From NCBI GenBank assembly GCA_011503125.2, contig WWBZ02000082.1, positions 2,666,001 to 2,730,000 of the forward strand: 64,000 nt of DNA, in the 5' to 3' direction. A program made the translations under genes and the position numbers. Below the pieces are notes generated by a model. It searched no databases. It was given only the letters and a program-made list of their open reading frames with translations, and was not told where the DNA came from. Source of the DNA: Botryosphaeria dothidea. Taxonomy: Eukaryota > Ascomycota > Dothideomycetes > Botryosphaeriales > Botryosphaeriaceae. This document shows positions 11,165 through 23,594 of this stretch, in pieces; position 1 is the stretch's first letter, and each line of letters begins with the position of its first letter.

Positions 11165-13137
11165 TTATGTTTTCCCAAGGCGACGGTGAACGTGTGATGA
11201 TGGGAGAGGCCAGCAGCTGAGAACAAGGCACCCTATAATCACACTCCGCGTGGGGTGGCATTGCTTGGGGGCCGGCAGACGGCTCAACGCGAAGAACGAT
11301 AGCATATCACCTGCCTTCAGGCGACCATAATGTTGCCCGTCAACAACTGTGGCTGATACCGGATGGAGAGGGCGGAAGGCAAAGTCCGTTCCTTTGTCCA
11401 CGCATGTGACAGAGGGTGGGTGGGATACTGACTCTCCACCTAGACAAGCTGGTTATTGCGCAATGCTGTATGTCTGCGGCACGGGACGTGGGACCATACG
11501 CCATGGCTGGAAACTGGCTGAGCTGAACCGCCGGTCCGTGATTCCAGGCCATACGCCTATTATTGAGGCACAGCACCAGAGATCACCTTTGTGTAATTGC
11601 CAGGGTATCTTACCGTGATCTAAAGCAGGACAGGCAGATCCTTCCACCATAGAAAAGAAATAGACAGGCTGAAAACTTTCTAAGACAATGGCGAGTGCGA
11701 TACGGCAAGCCTCTCCCATACTACACGTTATTTTTGAATCGTTCCAATGAGCGCTTTGCGATGCCCCTCTTTACACAACGGGAAACGAGCTGACCACCCT
11801 CACATCGCACGGGTTGTTTGACTGGATAGATTGGAGAAATCATCTTGCGAAAAGGCTGCGCAACCACTGTTGTGAGTAGGAAAGGCTATGGGAGCCCCAA
11901 TCCGACTCACCGACATTCTGACAGGGATGAAAGCAAACATGCAGTATCGAGGGATGGATACCCATCGGATGAGGTGGGTTGCATTGCTCGCAAACGAGGT
12001 GTGGCTGCATCGTGGCGGAGACGAGGTCAGCCGGACCCAATTCTGAAGTCCCAGCCTTGCTCCGGTTATCGGCTGCCTTTTATGTGAATAAGGCAACCAT
12101 GACGCCTTTCTGACAAGAACGGATGTTCTTAATTCTGCCTTTGTTTTGATATCAGTACAGCCCACTCTTCTGCCTTTGGTGTAAAGAAATAGCCACCCCG
12201 CCTGATCGCATGATCAGAAGAGCCTCTGCTCCACGCTCTCCGACGACCTTCCTTTCTCGTGAAGGAAGGTAAAACAACTCCACTGCCTCCTCCAGATAAG
12301 CTGCCCCATTTGCATCTGAACTGTGGTTCTGGCTAGCCGCATTTTTTATGCCGATGACGGTGGCTGATGCTACGTGCTTCATCAGCTCAGAACTAGCGAA
12401 GAGGCGGCTGCCATGTGATTTATCTTCCCTGCTGCCGGCCATGCGAGTAATTGCAGGAAAGGCAAGCGAATCGTCATGAGTAGCCGTCAAGGTGTACTGC
12501 TCGAGGCGCTGTTTGGACGTTTTGCGGGCGAATTTTACCCCGTCTTCGGGCGGAAGGCACTTGACCTCGTCCTTTCGATCATCTCTCAATTCTTCACCAC
12601 CGTCCTGGCTCATCCGATCCCATGCAAGACCGCCGAACTCATGATCTGCACATGTTCGTCAGGTTGTCACTATGTCTATTCTTTCTTCGCCCCCCACTTT
12701 CGATTCTGAAATCGGAAAGCACCTGCGACGCCGCAACTGGCACATACCATAATCTGACCCTTGACCAGGGAGGTACGATGAAGTTGGAGGATTGAACCCC
12801 CAACAAAGCAGTTATCGCAGGCTTATGGTGGCTGAACATGCACCCTTTTGCCTTTTCATGCGGGAGTTCACTTCCAGCCTGAGGCCCGTTGCTCTCAAAC
12901 CCTGCTCAAGATGGCCAAGTCGTGAGCACTATGAAAGAGTGCGCGGCTGAAAACCCGATCCAGGGCTTTTAGCCCTGTGGGCAGTTGTCGCAAAGAGCTG
13001 ACTGCTCCAGCCTCGTCGAGATTAGGATCTTGCGTATAAAACTTGAAGACCATTTTCTTCCAGCTGATGGGATTTCACAGATGAATTCCTTGCCGTCTCC
13101 TGCTCCTCGCTCTTAACCGTTGTTAAAAGTGCTCACG
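11165..13137. other. Gene-poor stretch
   Basis: This probably holds the missing 5' exon(s) of the minus-strand gene that ends at 10651. One minus-strand frame, 12613-12152 (153 codons from an ATG, charged), might be a small hypothetical gene, but it has no recognisable domain and no second line of support. A tRNA-like T-arm sequence near 12781-12800 was examined and rejected. Confidence 0.4.
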
Positions 13138-15003
13138 ATGTCCGTGCCAGCTGATACCACCAGCAGCAAAAAGCCTGTCCAAGGAAGAATGTCAACGAGG
13201 TCCCTCACAGATCCATTGGCGCAAATACCCACTGTTGGACCATCAAATGGAGGGCAAGTTAGTCAGGAGAAAAGAGCCGTCAATTTCCCACCAGGGCATA
13301 GCCCGCCATCCCGAGCAAAGTCTGAGACCTGGGGGTCAAATGCTTCATCGGCAGTCCTGGATGGCGCATGGATTCAGAAAAGCGTATTGTCCTTGGACGG
13401 TGGTGGTATCCGAGGTTACTCGATCCTTATCATCCTACGGACTCTCATGAAAATTATCAAAAGGATCGAGGAAGAAGACTCCGAGGACGCTGCAAACAGT
13501 AGCTACCATCCCGGCGCATACCCTGTGAAGGGACGTCAGAATGCCGACATGGTCCAACATACCCCAGAGAACCCTGTTCCTGAATCAGCAGAAGGTAAGA
13601 CCTGACGCGTCCAAGGCCCAGGCGATGTTCTTGCTGACTCGCCGCTTGAGATGGTCGTGACCGGTATTTGGTGTCGCACTATTTTGACTATATCGGTGGA
13701 ACGAGCACTGGAGGGTAAGTCAAACATTTCTCGAATAGTGTTTCGCACAAGCTGATCAGTGCATAGTCTGATAAGTATCATGCTGGGACGCTTGCGCATG
13801 ACAACGGAAGACTGTATAGAGGCTTACCAAGAATTCGGTGGAGGATATTCGGCAATGGGAGATTGTTCTCCCAACGAGGACCGTTTTGGGTCTGGTGGAG
13901 AGAAAAGTATGATGAGGACAAGTTGCGCAAGGCAGTTGAGGATATCGTGTCGGACAATCTGCCTCGGATGCAGCGCGGGCTCGGGGCTGGAAAGTTCAAC
14001 TACTCGCCACATCTGTGCAAAACGTAAGTGAAGACCGGGGTAACTTTGCTGCCGAGACGCTGATTAAACGATCCTAAGAGTATGCTTTGCATTCACCTCA
14101 GAACCCATAAATATCGGCAGAAACCCGTACAGAGACGTCGCCAGAGATATACGCCAAGAGTCACCCGAGACAGTTGGACCGTATGTGTTCCGCAGTTATG
14201 ACCATTTGGCGGCACCAAAAACATCGAACAAGCCTCAATTTTTTCCCTCGAAATCCAGGGCCGGCTCCAACAATCCCAATATGGGAAGTTGCCCGCTGCA
14301 ACAACTGCTGCACCAACATACTTTGCGCCGGTGGTGATTACCGATCGGAAATATGGTGACGGAGGGTTTGGCTGTAATAATCCAGTTGTGGAGCTCCGCA
14401 TTGAGGTTGAAACCATGCATGGTAATCCAGAGATGGAAGCCGCCAACTTCATGCTGTCCATTGGGGACTGGTGAAACCAAAGGGTTCCACCGGATTCCAA
14501 AGGCTGGCGGTTTTCAGCAACTGTATGGCTACTTGCGGGCGGCTAAGAAATTAGCCAGCGAGTCCGCCGAAGCGCACGAGTCAATGAGCCAACATTGTCA
14601 GAATCCAAGAAACGGATGGTCCTACCATAGGTTGAACGTCACGAGTAAGTATGAGCTTGCGGACATGAAGCTGGACGAGTGGAAGAAGAACCAGAAGACG
14701 CTGAGAAGGATTGAAGAAGAAACGATGAAGTATTGTCGAGAACCAGAAGTTAACAAAGAGCTGGAAGATATTGCCAAGCAACTGGTCGAGCGGAGAAGAG
14801 CTCGGTGCAAAGGATCAGAGTGGGAATTCTTCTCAACCGGGACTTTGTACCGTTGCGTTCTGAGCCCCTGTAACAAACCGCAGAAACAGTATCGTACCAG
14901 GCAGGCACTGCAGAAGCATCTCAGAGCCGTACATTCATCATCGTACGACCCAGATGATCGTGCAGCGGAGGAGGAGCTGTTCAAGAGGGGGAGATGCACT
15001 TGA
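13138..15003 (+). CDS. Patatin-like phospholipase with C2H2-like tail, frame-disrupted
   Basis: Homology to fungal patatin-type phospholipases runs through the region but changes frame several times. Visible blocks are the oxyanion motif LSLDGGGIRGYS (about 13385-13420), the nucleophile elbow HYFDYIGGTSTGG (about 13677-13714), LISIMLGRLRMT, PYVFRSYDH, and DRKYGDGGFGCNNPVVE with the catalytic Asp of DGG. Introns at about 13594, 13715 and 14026 look normal. Frame breaks without introns are needed near 13660, 13840, 14250, 14296 and 14466. The end holds a finger-like CVLSPCNKPQKQYRTRQALQ followed by HLRAVH. The enzymes cleave acyl chains from lipids with a Ser-Asp dyad; many fungal ones are linked to self/non-self recognition proteins. 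Either a pseudogene or a gene with sequence errors; homology intact on both sides of each break favours errors. Confidence 0.75.
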
Positions 15004-15636
15004 TGCTGGAGAACGAGAACCACGAGATACCGGCCATCTCAAGACAGTGATGGTCGAGCTGGTATGACGTTCTCAAAGCTGAGTGGAGAAACGAGGATAG
15101 CATGGTGGTACAAGGAAGGCGCGTTGGAAAGGGCGTTCCCGACCTGACTCTTTACACGTCCACACCATTCCTAAATTGGCAAGGCTGTCGGATCGGATGA
15201 ATCTCATTTCACATGTCCCGGTCAATACGTCAACCTATCACCTCATCACCATCCCTCGGGCGCAGATCTCCCGCCCGAAGCGCTCCAACGGATTCGAAAC
15301 CAAGACCTTTTCTTTTACGCAATCGGCGCAAAATTCCTTCACACTCCTTGGGAGCCGCCTGGAAGGCCATGATGTCATCTAGGAACAGAATGACCGCTGC
15401 ATCCGCTGTTTGCTCGTCGACCTTCCCGCCGCCATGTCTCGGGACGGATACTCTGTGGCAGCGGCTTCTCACGTTTCACACCGTATACAACGCTGGACGA
15501 ACTCTACCATTTCTAAGGACTACTAGCCTTAGCACACGGCGACCCGCTTTGATCTGGGTCCTCGAGTGGCGGTCTGAGATGAAATGGCTGTCACTTAAAG
15601 GACCTTGATCCCTCCAGACACCATTGCATCGGCAAA
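15004..15636. other. Intergenic
   Basis: Between the patatin-like gene and the MFS gene on the same strand. I see no coding signal; it is presumably the promoter of the MFS transporter. Confidence 0.4.
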
Positions 15637-17437
15637 ATGTCAGACTTAGACACGAGGAGCCTTGCATCTTCGGACGGAGAAAAGAAGGGCAAGACCGCCC
15701 TTCACCAAGAGCAGGGAAGAATAGACGGGACACAGCTGCAGCTTCCCCATCCGTACCACCATGGAGATAATATGCCCCGCGGAGACCGGGCCCACCACGT
15801 TGCAAACGACGCAACATCATTCCCTCCTAGTCCTACAATGTCTCACTGTGAAAAGAATGCTGTCACCTGGGATGGCCCAATGGACCCGGAGAACCCCTTC
15901 AACTGGCCAACCTCAAAGAAATGGCGCGTCACTCTGCTAGCATGCTTCATGTACGTCCCTCCATCTACTTGCTTGCGGCTCGGGGACTAAGAATTCATAC
16001 AGGACCTTCATCTCCAGCATCTCCGGCACCGCTCTCGCACCTACAGCCCCGCTTCTCACCTCCACATTCGACCTCCCTCCCGATGCCGCATCCACGATCC
16101 CGCCAACCTATTACCCCATCTTTACCTGGACCCTCTCGGCAGGCGCCATCCCGCTGATCCTCCTCCCCGTAATGGAAACCTACGGCATCCGCCTCCCCTA
16201 CCTCCTCTGCCTGCTCACCCTCATCCTCACCACCCTCCCCCAAGCCCTCGCCCCGCCCTCTGCATACGGCCTCCTCCTCGCCATCCGCATCCTCACCGGC
16301 GGCGCAGCCGGCGTCCTGCAAAACGTGACCGGCGGCATCATCGGCGACGTGTGGGCGGGCCCCCGCGCACGCAGCACGCCCGTAGCGCTCTACATCTGGG
16401 CGCTCGTGGCCGGCCTGATGATCGGCCCCGTCATCGGCGGCGCGATAACCCGGAGCACCTCTGCCTCCTCCCCGCCCCCGTCCTCCATCTCCTCCAGCAC
16501 GGACGAATCGGGCCGCCTGTCCTGGCGCTGGGTGCCCTGGACCCAGCTCATCGCCTACACTCTCGCGCTCCCGCTCATCTACGCCCTCCTCCCCGAGACC
16601 CGCGGCACGGCCATCCTGGCGCGCATCGTAGGCGAGGAAGCACGCCAGTCGCCGCTCGCCGTCCTGAAAGACGCCGTCGGCCGCCCGCTGCGGATGCTCC
16701 TGACGGAGCCGCTCGTCTTCTGCAGCACGCTGTGGTCGGCCTTCTGCTTCGGCAACGCGCTGCTCTTCACGCAGAGCATCCCGCGCGTCTACGGGCAGGC
16801 GTACGGCTGGGAGGCGTGGCGGTGCGGGCTCGTCCAGGGCGCGCTCGTCGGCGGCGTCACGCTCGGCCTGGCGCTGTCGCCCATCCAGGATCGTTGGTAC
16901 GCGGGTACGGAAACCTCCATCGACCCGGAGAAGGAGGAGGGCGGAGGGGAAGTGGAAAGGGAAGAATGGGGAGGAGAACACTTCCTCCCCGAAGCCCGCC
17001 TCTACCTCAGCGTGCCGGCCTCCTTCCTCGGCCTCGCCGGCGGCCTGTTCGTGTACGCGTGGACGGCGACCCCCGAAATCCACTGGATGGCGCCGACGGC
17101 GGGCTTGGGCCTGGTGGGCGTCGGCATCTTCGCCGTCGTGGCCGCCGCGAGCAACTACGTCGAGGACTCGTACTCGCTGTACGCGGCGTCGGCGCTGGCG
17201 GGCGTGGCCTTTGGCGAGAACCTCACCGGCGCGTTCCTCCCCTTGGCCGAGCAGGCGCTGTATACGAATCTGGGCGTGCGCTGGGCGAGCAGTCTGCTGG
17301 CGTTAGTGGCCGTGGGGCTGAGCTTCGCGCCGGTGGTGCTGCTGTGGAAGGGAAAGGCGATTAGGGCGAGGAGTCCATTTATCAGAGAGGCCACGTACGA
17401 GACGAAGGGGTCTGGTCAGACGCTCACGGAGCATTAG
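15637..17437 (+). CDS. MFS transporter, DHA1 drug:H+ antiporter type
   Basis: Exons 15637-15950 and 16003-17437 give 582 aa. The 52-nt intron (GTACGT...CATACAG) splits the codon for Met105. The first ~100 residues are a hydrophilic cytoplasmic tail containing the block WDGPMDPENPFNWPTSKKW (about 78-96), typical of fungal DHA1 transporters just before TM1. About 12 hydrophobic helices follow, with FISSISGTALAPTAPLL as TM1 and RILTGGAAGVLQNVTGG in the TM4 area. A charged acidic loop rich in Glu and Gly (about 16930-16980) lies between the two halves, near TM8. Relatives export drugs, fungal toxins or polyamines at the plasma membrane. The substrate cannot be told from sequence. No biosynthetic genes lie beside it, which argues against a role in a metabolite cluster. 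Confidence 0.88.
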
Positions 17438-17802
17438 AGAATAACGCAGCCAAATGAATACATGAAATCATCGCACTAAGCAGAGATCTTAGCAATAGCA
17501 GTGAAGTGATTATTTTTTTTCTGTTCATTTTGAGCAGAGGGTTATCTCTCAATATCGAACCCGCAAAAATTTCCATGTTTTTCCCGTGAAGTTGATTCAT
17601 CGACCAAGAGCGTCTTCTCCTCTAAGACTTTGTTTCCCAATAGCCCTTGTTGAAAAAACGCCCCCGCTTAACGCTCCGTTCACATGCAAAGATTAGTCAG
17701 AAAACTTGAAGTCATTCCCATGGGGGGGGGCTCATGATTTTGTTGAAAACATGAGATTTCGTGAAAGGCCAGGAGCGCCCGCGCTCAGAACCGGTCGATA
17801 AT
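17438..17802. other. Intergenic between convergent genes
   Basis: Joint 3' region of the MFS transporter and adenosine kinase. T- and A-rich stretches fit polyadenylation signals on both strands. There is a run of eight G at about 17722. Confidence 0.5.
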
Positions 17803-19044
17803 CTAGGCAGTCTTGGTGTAAGTCTGCTTGGGGAAGGGGTACGAGGGGCCGAGCTCCTGGATGCTGAGCTTGGCGAGCCACTGGCCCATGTCAACGGAGG
17901 TCTCGAGATCCTTGCCCTGGACGATACCGGCGACGAAGCCACCGGCGAAAGCATCGCCAGCGCCGTTGGTGTCGTTGATCTTGTCCTTGCCGATGGCGTG
18001 GACGGGGAACTGCTTGAGCTCGGCCTCGGCGCCCTCCTTGCCGATGGCAACGACGGTCGGGTCGGTGCCCTGGGTGATGATGACGGTGCGCGGGCGGGCC
18101 TTGTTGGCCTTGGGCAGGGCGGCCATGAGCTTGGCGATGGTGGGGATGTCCTTGGTGTCGTGACCGTTGTTCTCGGCCCAGGCTCTGGCCTCGGTCTCGT
18201 TGCCGATAACGTAGTCCCAGTAGGGAGCGGTCTGAGCAAGCTGGTCCTTGAAGAACTGAGGGATGAAGGGGGCGGAGATGGAGAAGACGAAGGGCTGCAG
18301 ATCCAGTCAGTCCTCACCACAGAATCCAGCAAAAGCCATGTAAAACCAAACGTACCTTGTTTTTCGCAGCAGCCTCCTCGGCCAGGGCGAGGATGGCCGG
18401 GACGCAGACAGTCAAGTGGTAGCCACCGACGTAGTAGACCTTGGCGTTCTCGACGAGGCTCCAGATCTCAGGCTGCTTCAAGTGCTCAAGCTTGTAGTGG
18501 TTGGCAGCGGCCAGGTCGGTGCACATGCTGCGGTCGTGGCCGGTGATGATGACACCGCAACGGCCGGTGGGGTGCTCCTCATCGTAACGGTACTCGACGC
18601 GAAGGCCGACCTGCTTGACCGTTTCCTTGAGGATGTCTGCGTACTTGTCCTTGCCGACGCAGCCGATGTAGACGGCGGAGTTGGGAGGGAGAATGTACTG
18701 TGCAACGCATGGGCATGTCAGCGAAAACACACCGAATTTGAGTGCCGATGTGAGAGATCTCGTACCTGGGCGCCTCTTGCCGTGTTCTGGGCGGCACCAC
18801 CAGCGATGAGCTTGGCGTTGTAGTTCTGGAGCAGGTCCTCGTAGAGACCCATGTGCTTCTCCTCGGCGAGGATGGCGTCGTTGGCCTTCAGGCCGTACTT
18901 CTCGAGGAGCTTCTCATCTCTGCGAAGAGGCGTCTGTCAGCCATTGGAGCCGTCGCAAGCATCGCATCGCACTTACCCGACGCCCTGAATGTCGAGGAGA
19001 GGGTTCTCCAGGCAGAGGAGCTCAAAGTTACCGGTGGAAGCCAT
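17803..19044 (-). CDS. ADO1: Adenosine kinase
   Basis: Phosphorylates adenosine to AMP with ATP, recycling the adenosine made by S-adenosylhomocysteine hydrolase during methylation. Four exons on the minus strand (19044-18977, 18919-18766, 18697-18356, 18294-17803) give 351 aa, the normal family length; all introns have GTA donors. The N-terminal block ENPLLDIQGVGDEKLL and GGAAQNTARGAQ are PfkB-fold substrate-binding segments. RCGVIITG and CTDLAAANHYK follow. The catalytic signature DTNGAGDAFAGGFV holds the base Asp and the anion hole. The protein ends with YPFPKQTYTKTA. The first exon is short, as is usual for fungal orthologues, and the start (MASTGNFELLCLENPLLD) is in the expected place. 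Cytosolic and nuclear, housekeeping. No sequence anomalies. Confidence 0.95.
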
Positions 19045-20019
19045 TGTATAAGAGCGGGTGGTTGTGTTGGATTGCGGAGAGAGGCGGATGGTGGGGTGCT
19101 TCCGCAGCAAAGAAAAGTGCGGCGGGGCTGCCGCCCGAGACCCCAAAAAGCGCCGACGAGCCACTCCGATCAATTGCGTCGATCGGAGCACGGGGGTCGC
19201 CTTCGGGATTAGCGTACGCGAACACAGAAAGCTGGCCATTCTCAGTCGGAGAAGGATTGCATGAGGGACTGTGCCTCGCAGAGGAGCCGTGACTTCTCGC
19301 TTTTCAATGTCTAAAGAACGCTGCGAGATCGTCTTCTGATGTCATACCACTCCGCGTAAACGTACAGGTGCGCATACTTCCAGCAACTCGTCGCGAATCC
19401 ATGTGAGTAGGCAGTTAGAACCCACGGAATCATTCGGCACTTCCGACGGGCTTACGGCGACTTTTAACGGAGCTTAACATAGGAGCCTCCTTGCTCACCC
19501 TGCAGTTCGCTCAGCCTCCGGCCATGCCATTCTCGAAGACAGCACAGTGCATTTTTCACCATTTTTACGCCTCTTTGTGTATCACGAATCCTATCAATTT
19601 GCTAAATGAAAGCCCGAATCGAGAGGCCAACGGCATTAAAGAATGCAACGTGCGCGAAAGCATAAAAGACTTCAGCCCGCTGTCAATTTGGTTCTCCCCC
19701 TTGCCTCATCCCCAGAAACATTAGAGCGACACGACTTGATCATGTCGCCGGACCTAAGTGTTGACACAGCTGGTCCCACTGATGGATGCTCGGTACGGCT
19801 CCGACGACCTCACCTGATGGCCATTACTACTGAACGAGCTGCCCCGAGCTGACCTGTGGTCGCGAAGAGTGACGCATGACCATCTGGAACCTCTCAAGAT
19901 CGCGGTTCTTAGATGCCCTTGAAACGCAGGCGTGCAGGCCTTTACTAAGGGCGCTTCAAAGTACGATATCCTTCGGATGAATCCAGCCACACTTGTAGCG
20001 AGAGTCTCGTGTGTTCAGA
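19045..20019. other. Intergenic
   Basis: 5' flank of adenosine kinase and 3' flank of the EST1-like gene, both on the minus strand. I see no coding frame with support; the stretch around 19500-19700 is more AT-rich. Confidence 0.4.
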
Positions 20020-22834
20020 TCAACCGCCGTGTCCATTCGGCGGGGTGTGGGTGAAGGATCCACGGCTTTGACTCAAGTCCGCCCCCCAGATGCCGCTACC
20101 AGCTCCCCAAGGGTCATGTCCGAAAGGCAGCGGGCTCGTGTTTACATCGTGGGGGTAAGGGCTCATGTTCAAGTCATGAGGAATTCCCTGCACCTGACCA
20201 TTGAATCCACTGCCGTTTCCAGGCATGGCATTTCCATGCAGCTGGAAGTTGGGCAAAGTGCCATCATAAGAGGCAGTGAACGGATCTGCCATCGAGCTCG
20301 AACGACCCTGCGGGATCGGATTTGGACTCCAGGAGAAAGCATTCATAGAGTTGTTCAACGAAGCATGGCGTGAATGGCTCATGCTCTGGCGTCCATAGGC
20401 ACCGCTACTCACATTTAAGCCTGGTGGAACCGCCGGGGTCGACTGCATCGGCGACTCGTAGTTCTTATTCCATATATCCGATGTATTCGGCAGAGATGGA
20501 AGTGACGGCAGGTTTCGTACAGCAGGTGACGCAGTGGAGTTGCGGTGGCTGACTTCAGGCGTGCACGAAGCTTGGCTATAATTCCGGACCATGTTGACAA
20601 AATCACCAACAGTGACGGGAGTGATGCCATAAGAATGGTCGTTGATCAAAGCGGTATCCTCGAATGTCTGCTCAGGTGGCGTCGGGGGCATGTTTTCGTC
20701 CTCTTCGGGGAGAGGGTCTAGCCCGTCTTCAGGACCAAGGAGCTCATCTACCATGCGATTCATCGCAACATCCTTTGAGATGGCAACGGAAGCAGTCTCC
20801 GAAGGAGCAACACCGTGCGACGTCTGGTCATCAGTAACAGGACCGTTGGGCTCTCCACGAGGAATTTCAACCGGCATCTCAACTGGAGCGACAGGTTCGG
20901 CCTTTTCCCCAGGACTGGACATCACCTGAGAGGGAATACCTGCTTCCTGATAAATAAAGCGCGTGCCCACGAGAGCGAGCGGAGCAGACTAGATAACCTG
21001 TCAACATGTCTCATAACTCGAAGCTCATTTGCTCTGAGGAATACCAACCTGATCCTGTGTCAACTCAAGCCCATCAACCAGAAAGTCTCGAATGCGCATC
21101 AACATCTCCATGTTGGGATGGTTGCGCTCCACCCCCTCATCGGACCATTTTGGCTTCAATTCCTCTCCCACGTACCAGATCTTCTTGGTTCTTTCCGTCA
21201 CCAGTGGCTGGAATCCGATGGTCTCCACATCTTCTTCCAGCATATACTGCTCCATAGGAAGATGACTCGGTTCGAAAACGGAAACCAGAAGCGTCAAGGT
21301 TTCGGCGTAAGCTTTCCACATCTCCTGGACCTCCACCTTGGACACAGACCCTTCGAAACCCTCAATGTCGGCTGACAGAATGTGCCAGGTGTTCATAAAC
21401 CATGCGCTGTACAAGCGGAGCCCCGGAAGGATGCGGCGAGCAACTGCTGTGACCTTGTCCGACAGTTGCTTGGAGTGGTCGTCCTCATTTCCATTGACAT
21501 CCTCTCCAGTGAGGAATTCGAGTTCTGGTTGCAGGATCTGGAGCAAAATGAAGAAGGTTTTGACGTTCAGGCGAAGGAAATAAAAGTATGATCGCAGGTT
21601 CTGTGGTTCGGTATGGCCATCTAAAACGGTTAATACTTTAAGCGTAGAGGGGGTTAATCTGAGACCTACTCTGAAGCTGCTCTGAGGCAAAATGTTCGGC
21701 TGAGATATTAACCAGGACGAATTTCTGCAACAGGCCGTCCAGGGATCTCTCCTTGAGCTCAACTGCGAGTTGACTCAAAACTTCATTCTCCAGTTCATCA
21801 TGACCAGCGAATTCTTCCCCCTTGTAACATTTGCTGTGTAACCGCACGAACCAAGAGATGAGCGCACGGTTTGCACCATTTCCCTCTCGATTGGCCTGTC
21901 TGCCAATAAGCTCGCCCTTCTCCCAAGCTTGAATGACTTTCTTGAACTCCAATTCCAGGTTGCCCTTGGCCGCCGGATGTGGTTCCTTGGTTGCGAGAGA
22001 ACGATAGAGATGGTATGTGGCGCGGAAATGGCTACCGTCTGCGAGTGCAATGACCGCCTGCTGGTTGTGCGAAATACCGGATTCGGGGTAAATGGAATTT
22101 GCAAGGCCGTAATATCCAACAGCATGACTCCAGTTTCGATCCTTTTCCTGTCTTTGAAGTTCACGGTAGCGGGAGAGGTCTCCTAGCTGGATTACAGTTT
22201 GATATAGCGACGATTTGACCTGACGTTTAATCTCTGGGGAGACGTTCGGGACGAGGGTCTCGCGAGAGACTATACACTGTGAGCGTTATGATGCGGAGAT
22301 TAAAGGGCGATGAACCCACAATCGCTCTTCCATGTCCTCGCGATCTTGCGTAACTCCGGGATCCCTCCGAAGGTACGGTCCAAGCGGAGAATGTATTGAC
22401 GGTAGAAGCGCTGGCTGGCTTTGATGAACTCGAGATACTGCTTCGTGACGAGGCGTGTTTCAACGGCCTTGTTCTTGCCTTCCTTGTTCAACTATCGGCG
22501 AAAAATTATTGTCAGCAAGGCCCGATTTCGTCGTCGCCAGACTGGAGAACGATAAGCGCATACCAAGCTCAGCTGCTTGCGGAAATTGACATTGACCTTG
22601 CTATGGGCTGCCCACAGCAAGGCCTCGATTTTGTGCTCGAAAGCATATTGGAAATCGGCGAATATAGTATTTTCACACGCGACGCGAAAGCTAGCCGTGG
22701 ATTAGCAGCGGTTGAGGGTGGATGGTGCGGAGGGCGCACTCGGTGAGGAGAGATGCTATCTCCGCATGTTGGTTGTTTTTCTGGGCGAGCTTGGCGTTCA
22801 AATCGTGTTCAATCTTACGAGCGAGCCTATGCAT
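20020..22834 (-). CDS. EST1/EBS1/SMG7-like protein (nonsense-mediated decay / telomerase-associated family)
   Basis: Six exons on the minus strand (22834-22740, 22690-22564, 22491-22320, 22269-21670, 21620-21049, 20988-20020) give 844 aa, with every phase consistent. The N-terminal half has the 14-3-3-like and TPR region of the EST1/SMG5-7 family: FADFQYAFEHKIEALLW, then NWSHAVGYYGLANSIYPESG and HNQQAVIALADGSHFRATYH, which is the family's most recognisable stretch. The C-terminal ~320 residues are disordered, rich in Pro, Ser, Asn and Gly. Family members bind phosphorylated Upf1 and feed transcripts into decay; yeast Est1 recruits telomerase. The closest functional analogue is probably EBS1/SMG7. 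The first ATG in the open frame (22834) was used; the frame stays open 130 bp further upstream without an ATG, so another 5' exon is possible. The last intron uses a weak GTTGGT donor. Confidence 0.85.
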
Positions 22835-23594
22835 GGTGTTCAGCGGGCAGGGCTTTAGAATAGGCGATGCAAAGGGTAGCGCACGTCGCGGCTTGCTCAG
22901 CGGATGGGGCCATGCCTCGGTCGGGATCGGTAGCTCATGTAGCACCTCGCGGTCGGCCACGAGCGGTCAGAAGTTGAAGAAGCGGAACTGCGGGCGTGAG
23001 TGGGAGCCGTCACGATCCATGCCGCTGTCTCCCTGGAGCACGCAACAACAGGCAGCGGCGGGTCGAAGGGAATCGAGGCGGGTGGCGGGCTGGAAAAAGT
23101 TCCAGAGGCAGCGGGGCGGATGAGACAGCGGGGAAGAATCGGAGGAAAGGGTGGAAGAGCTGCTTGGGCGCGGAGCAGCTTTAGCAGCTCGGTGAGAGAG
23201 AGAGAGGTGCCGCGGCGCGGACGGGCGTTGGGTCACGGACGTTGGAAGATGAATGACTGGAGAACAGCTCCACAAGCAAGCGAATCAGAGCCGCGCCGCC
23301 CTGCCGGGGCCAAGCACGAAGCACCACATCATTCATCCACAACGCCTGCGCAACCCTGCCCAGCTCTTAAATACCACTCGCCAACCGCTTGCCGCCGCTT
23401 GCTGAGGGCAATCGACGCGCCCAACGGAACACCTGTTTGCCGCCCAGCTGCGGCGCCTCGTCTGCAACTCGCCCGCCTTCCGAAACACCATTAATCTTAC
23501 CCAACGGTCGCACCGCGCCGAGCTATTGACAGGGTCCTGCGGCGTGGCGCAGCCTCTGCCTCGTTTCCCAAGTAATCCTCTCTGAACGCCAACC
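22835..23594. other. Divergent promoter region
   Basis: Lies between the EST1-like gene and the ZNF511-like gene, which point away from each other. It may hold a 5' exon of the EST1-like gene. No other feature is visible. Confidence 0.45.

Noticed and set aside
12152..12613. Minus-strand frame of 153 codons that might be a small hypothetical gene
   Set aside because: No domain, no introns, no promoter signal and no related neighbour; kept only as a remark in the intergenic entry.
12781..12860. Minus-strand sequence with a GGTTCAATCC-like T-arm, resembling a tRNA
   Set aside because: The T stem has a mismatch, and I found no matching A-box or complementary acceptor stem at the right distance. 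At best a remnant.
8315..19044. Possible secondary-metabolite cluster (peroxidase, lipase, MFS transporter)
   Set aside because: No polyketide, peptide or terpene synthase, P450 or pathway regulator is present, and housekeeping adenosine kinase sits beside the transporter.
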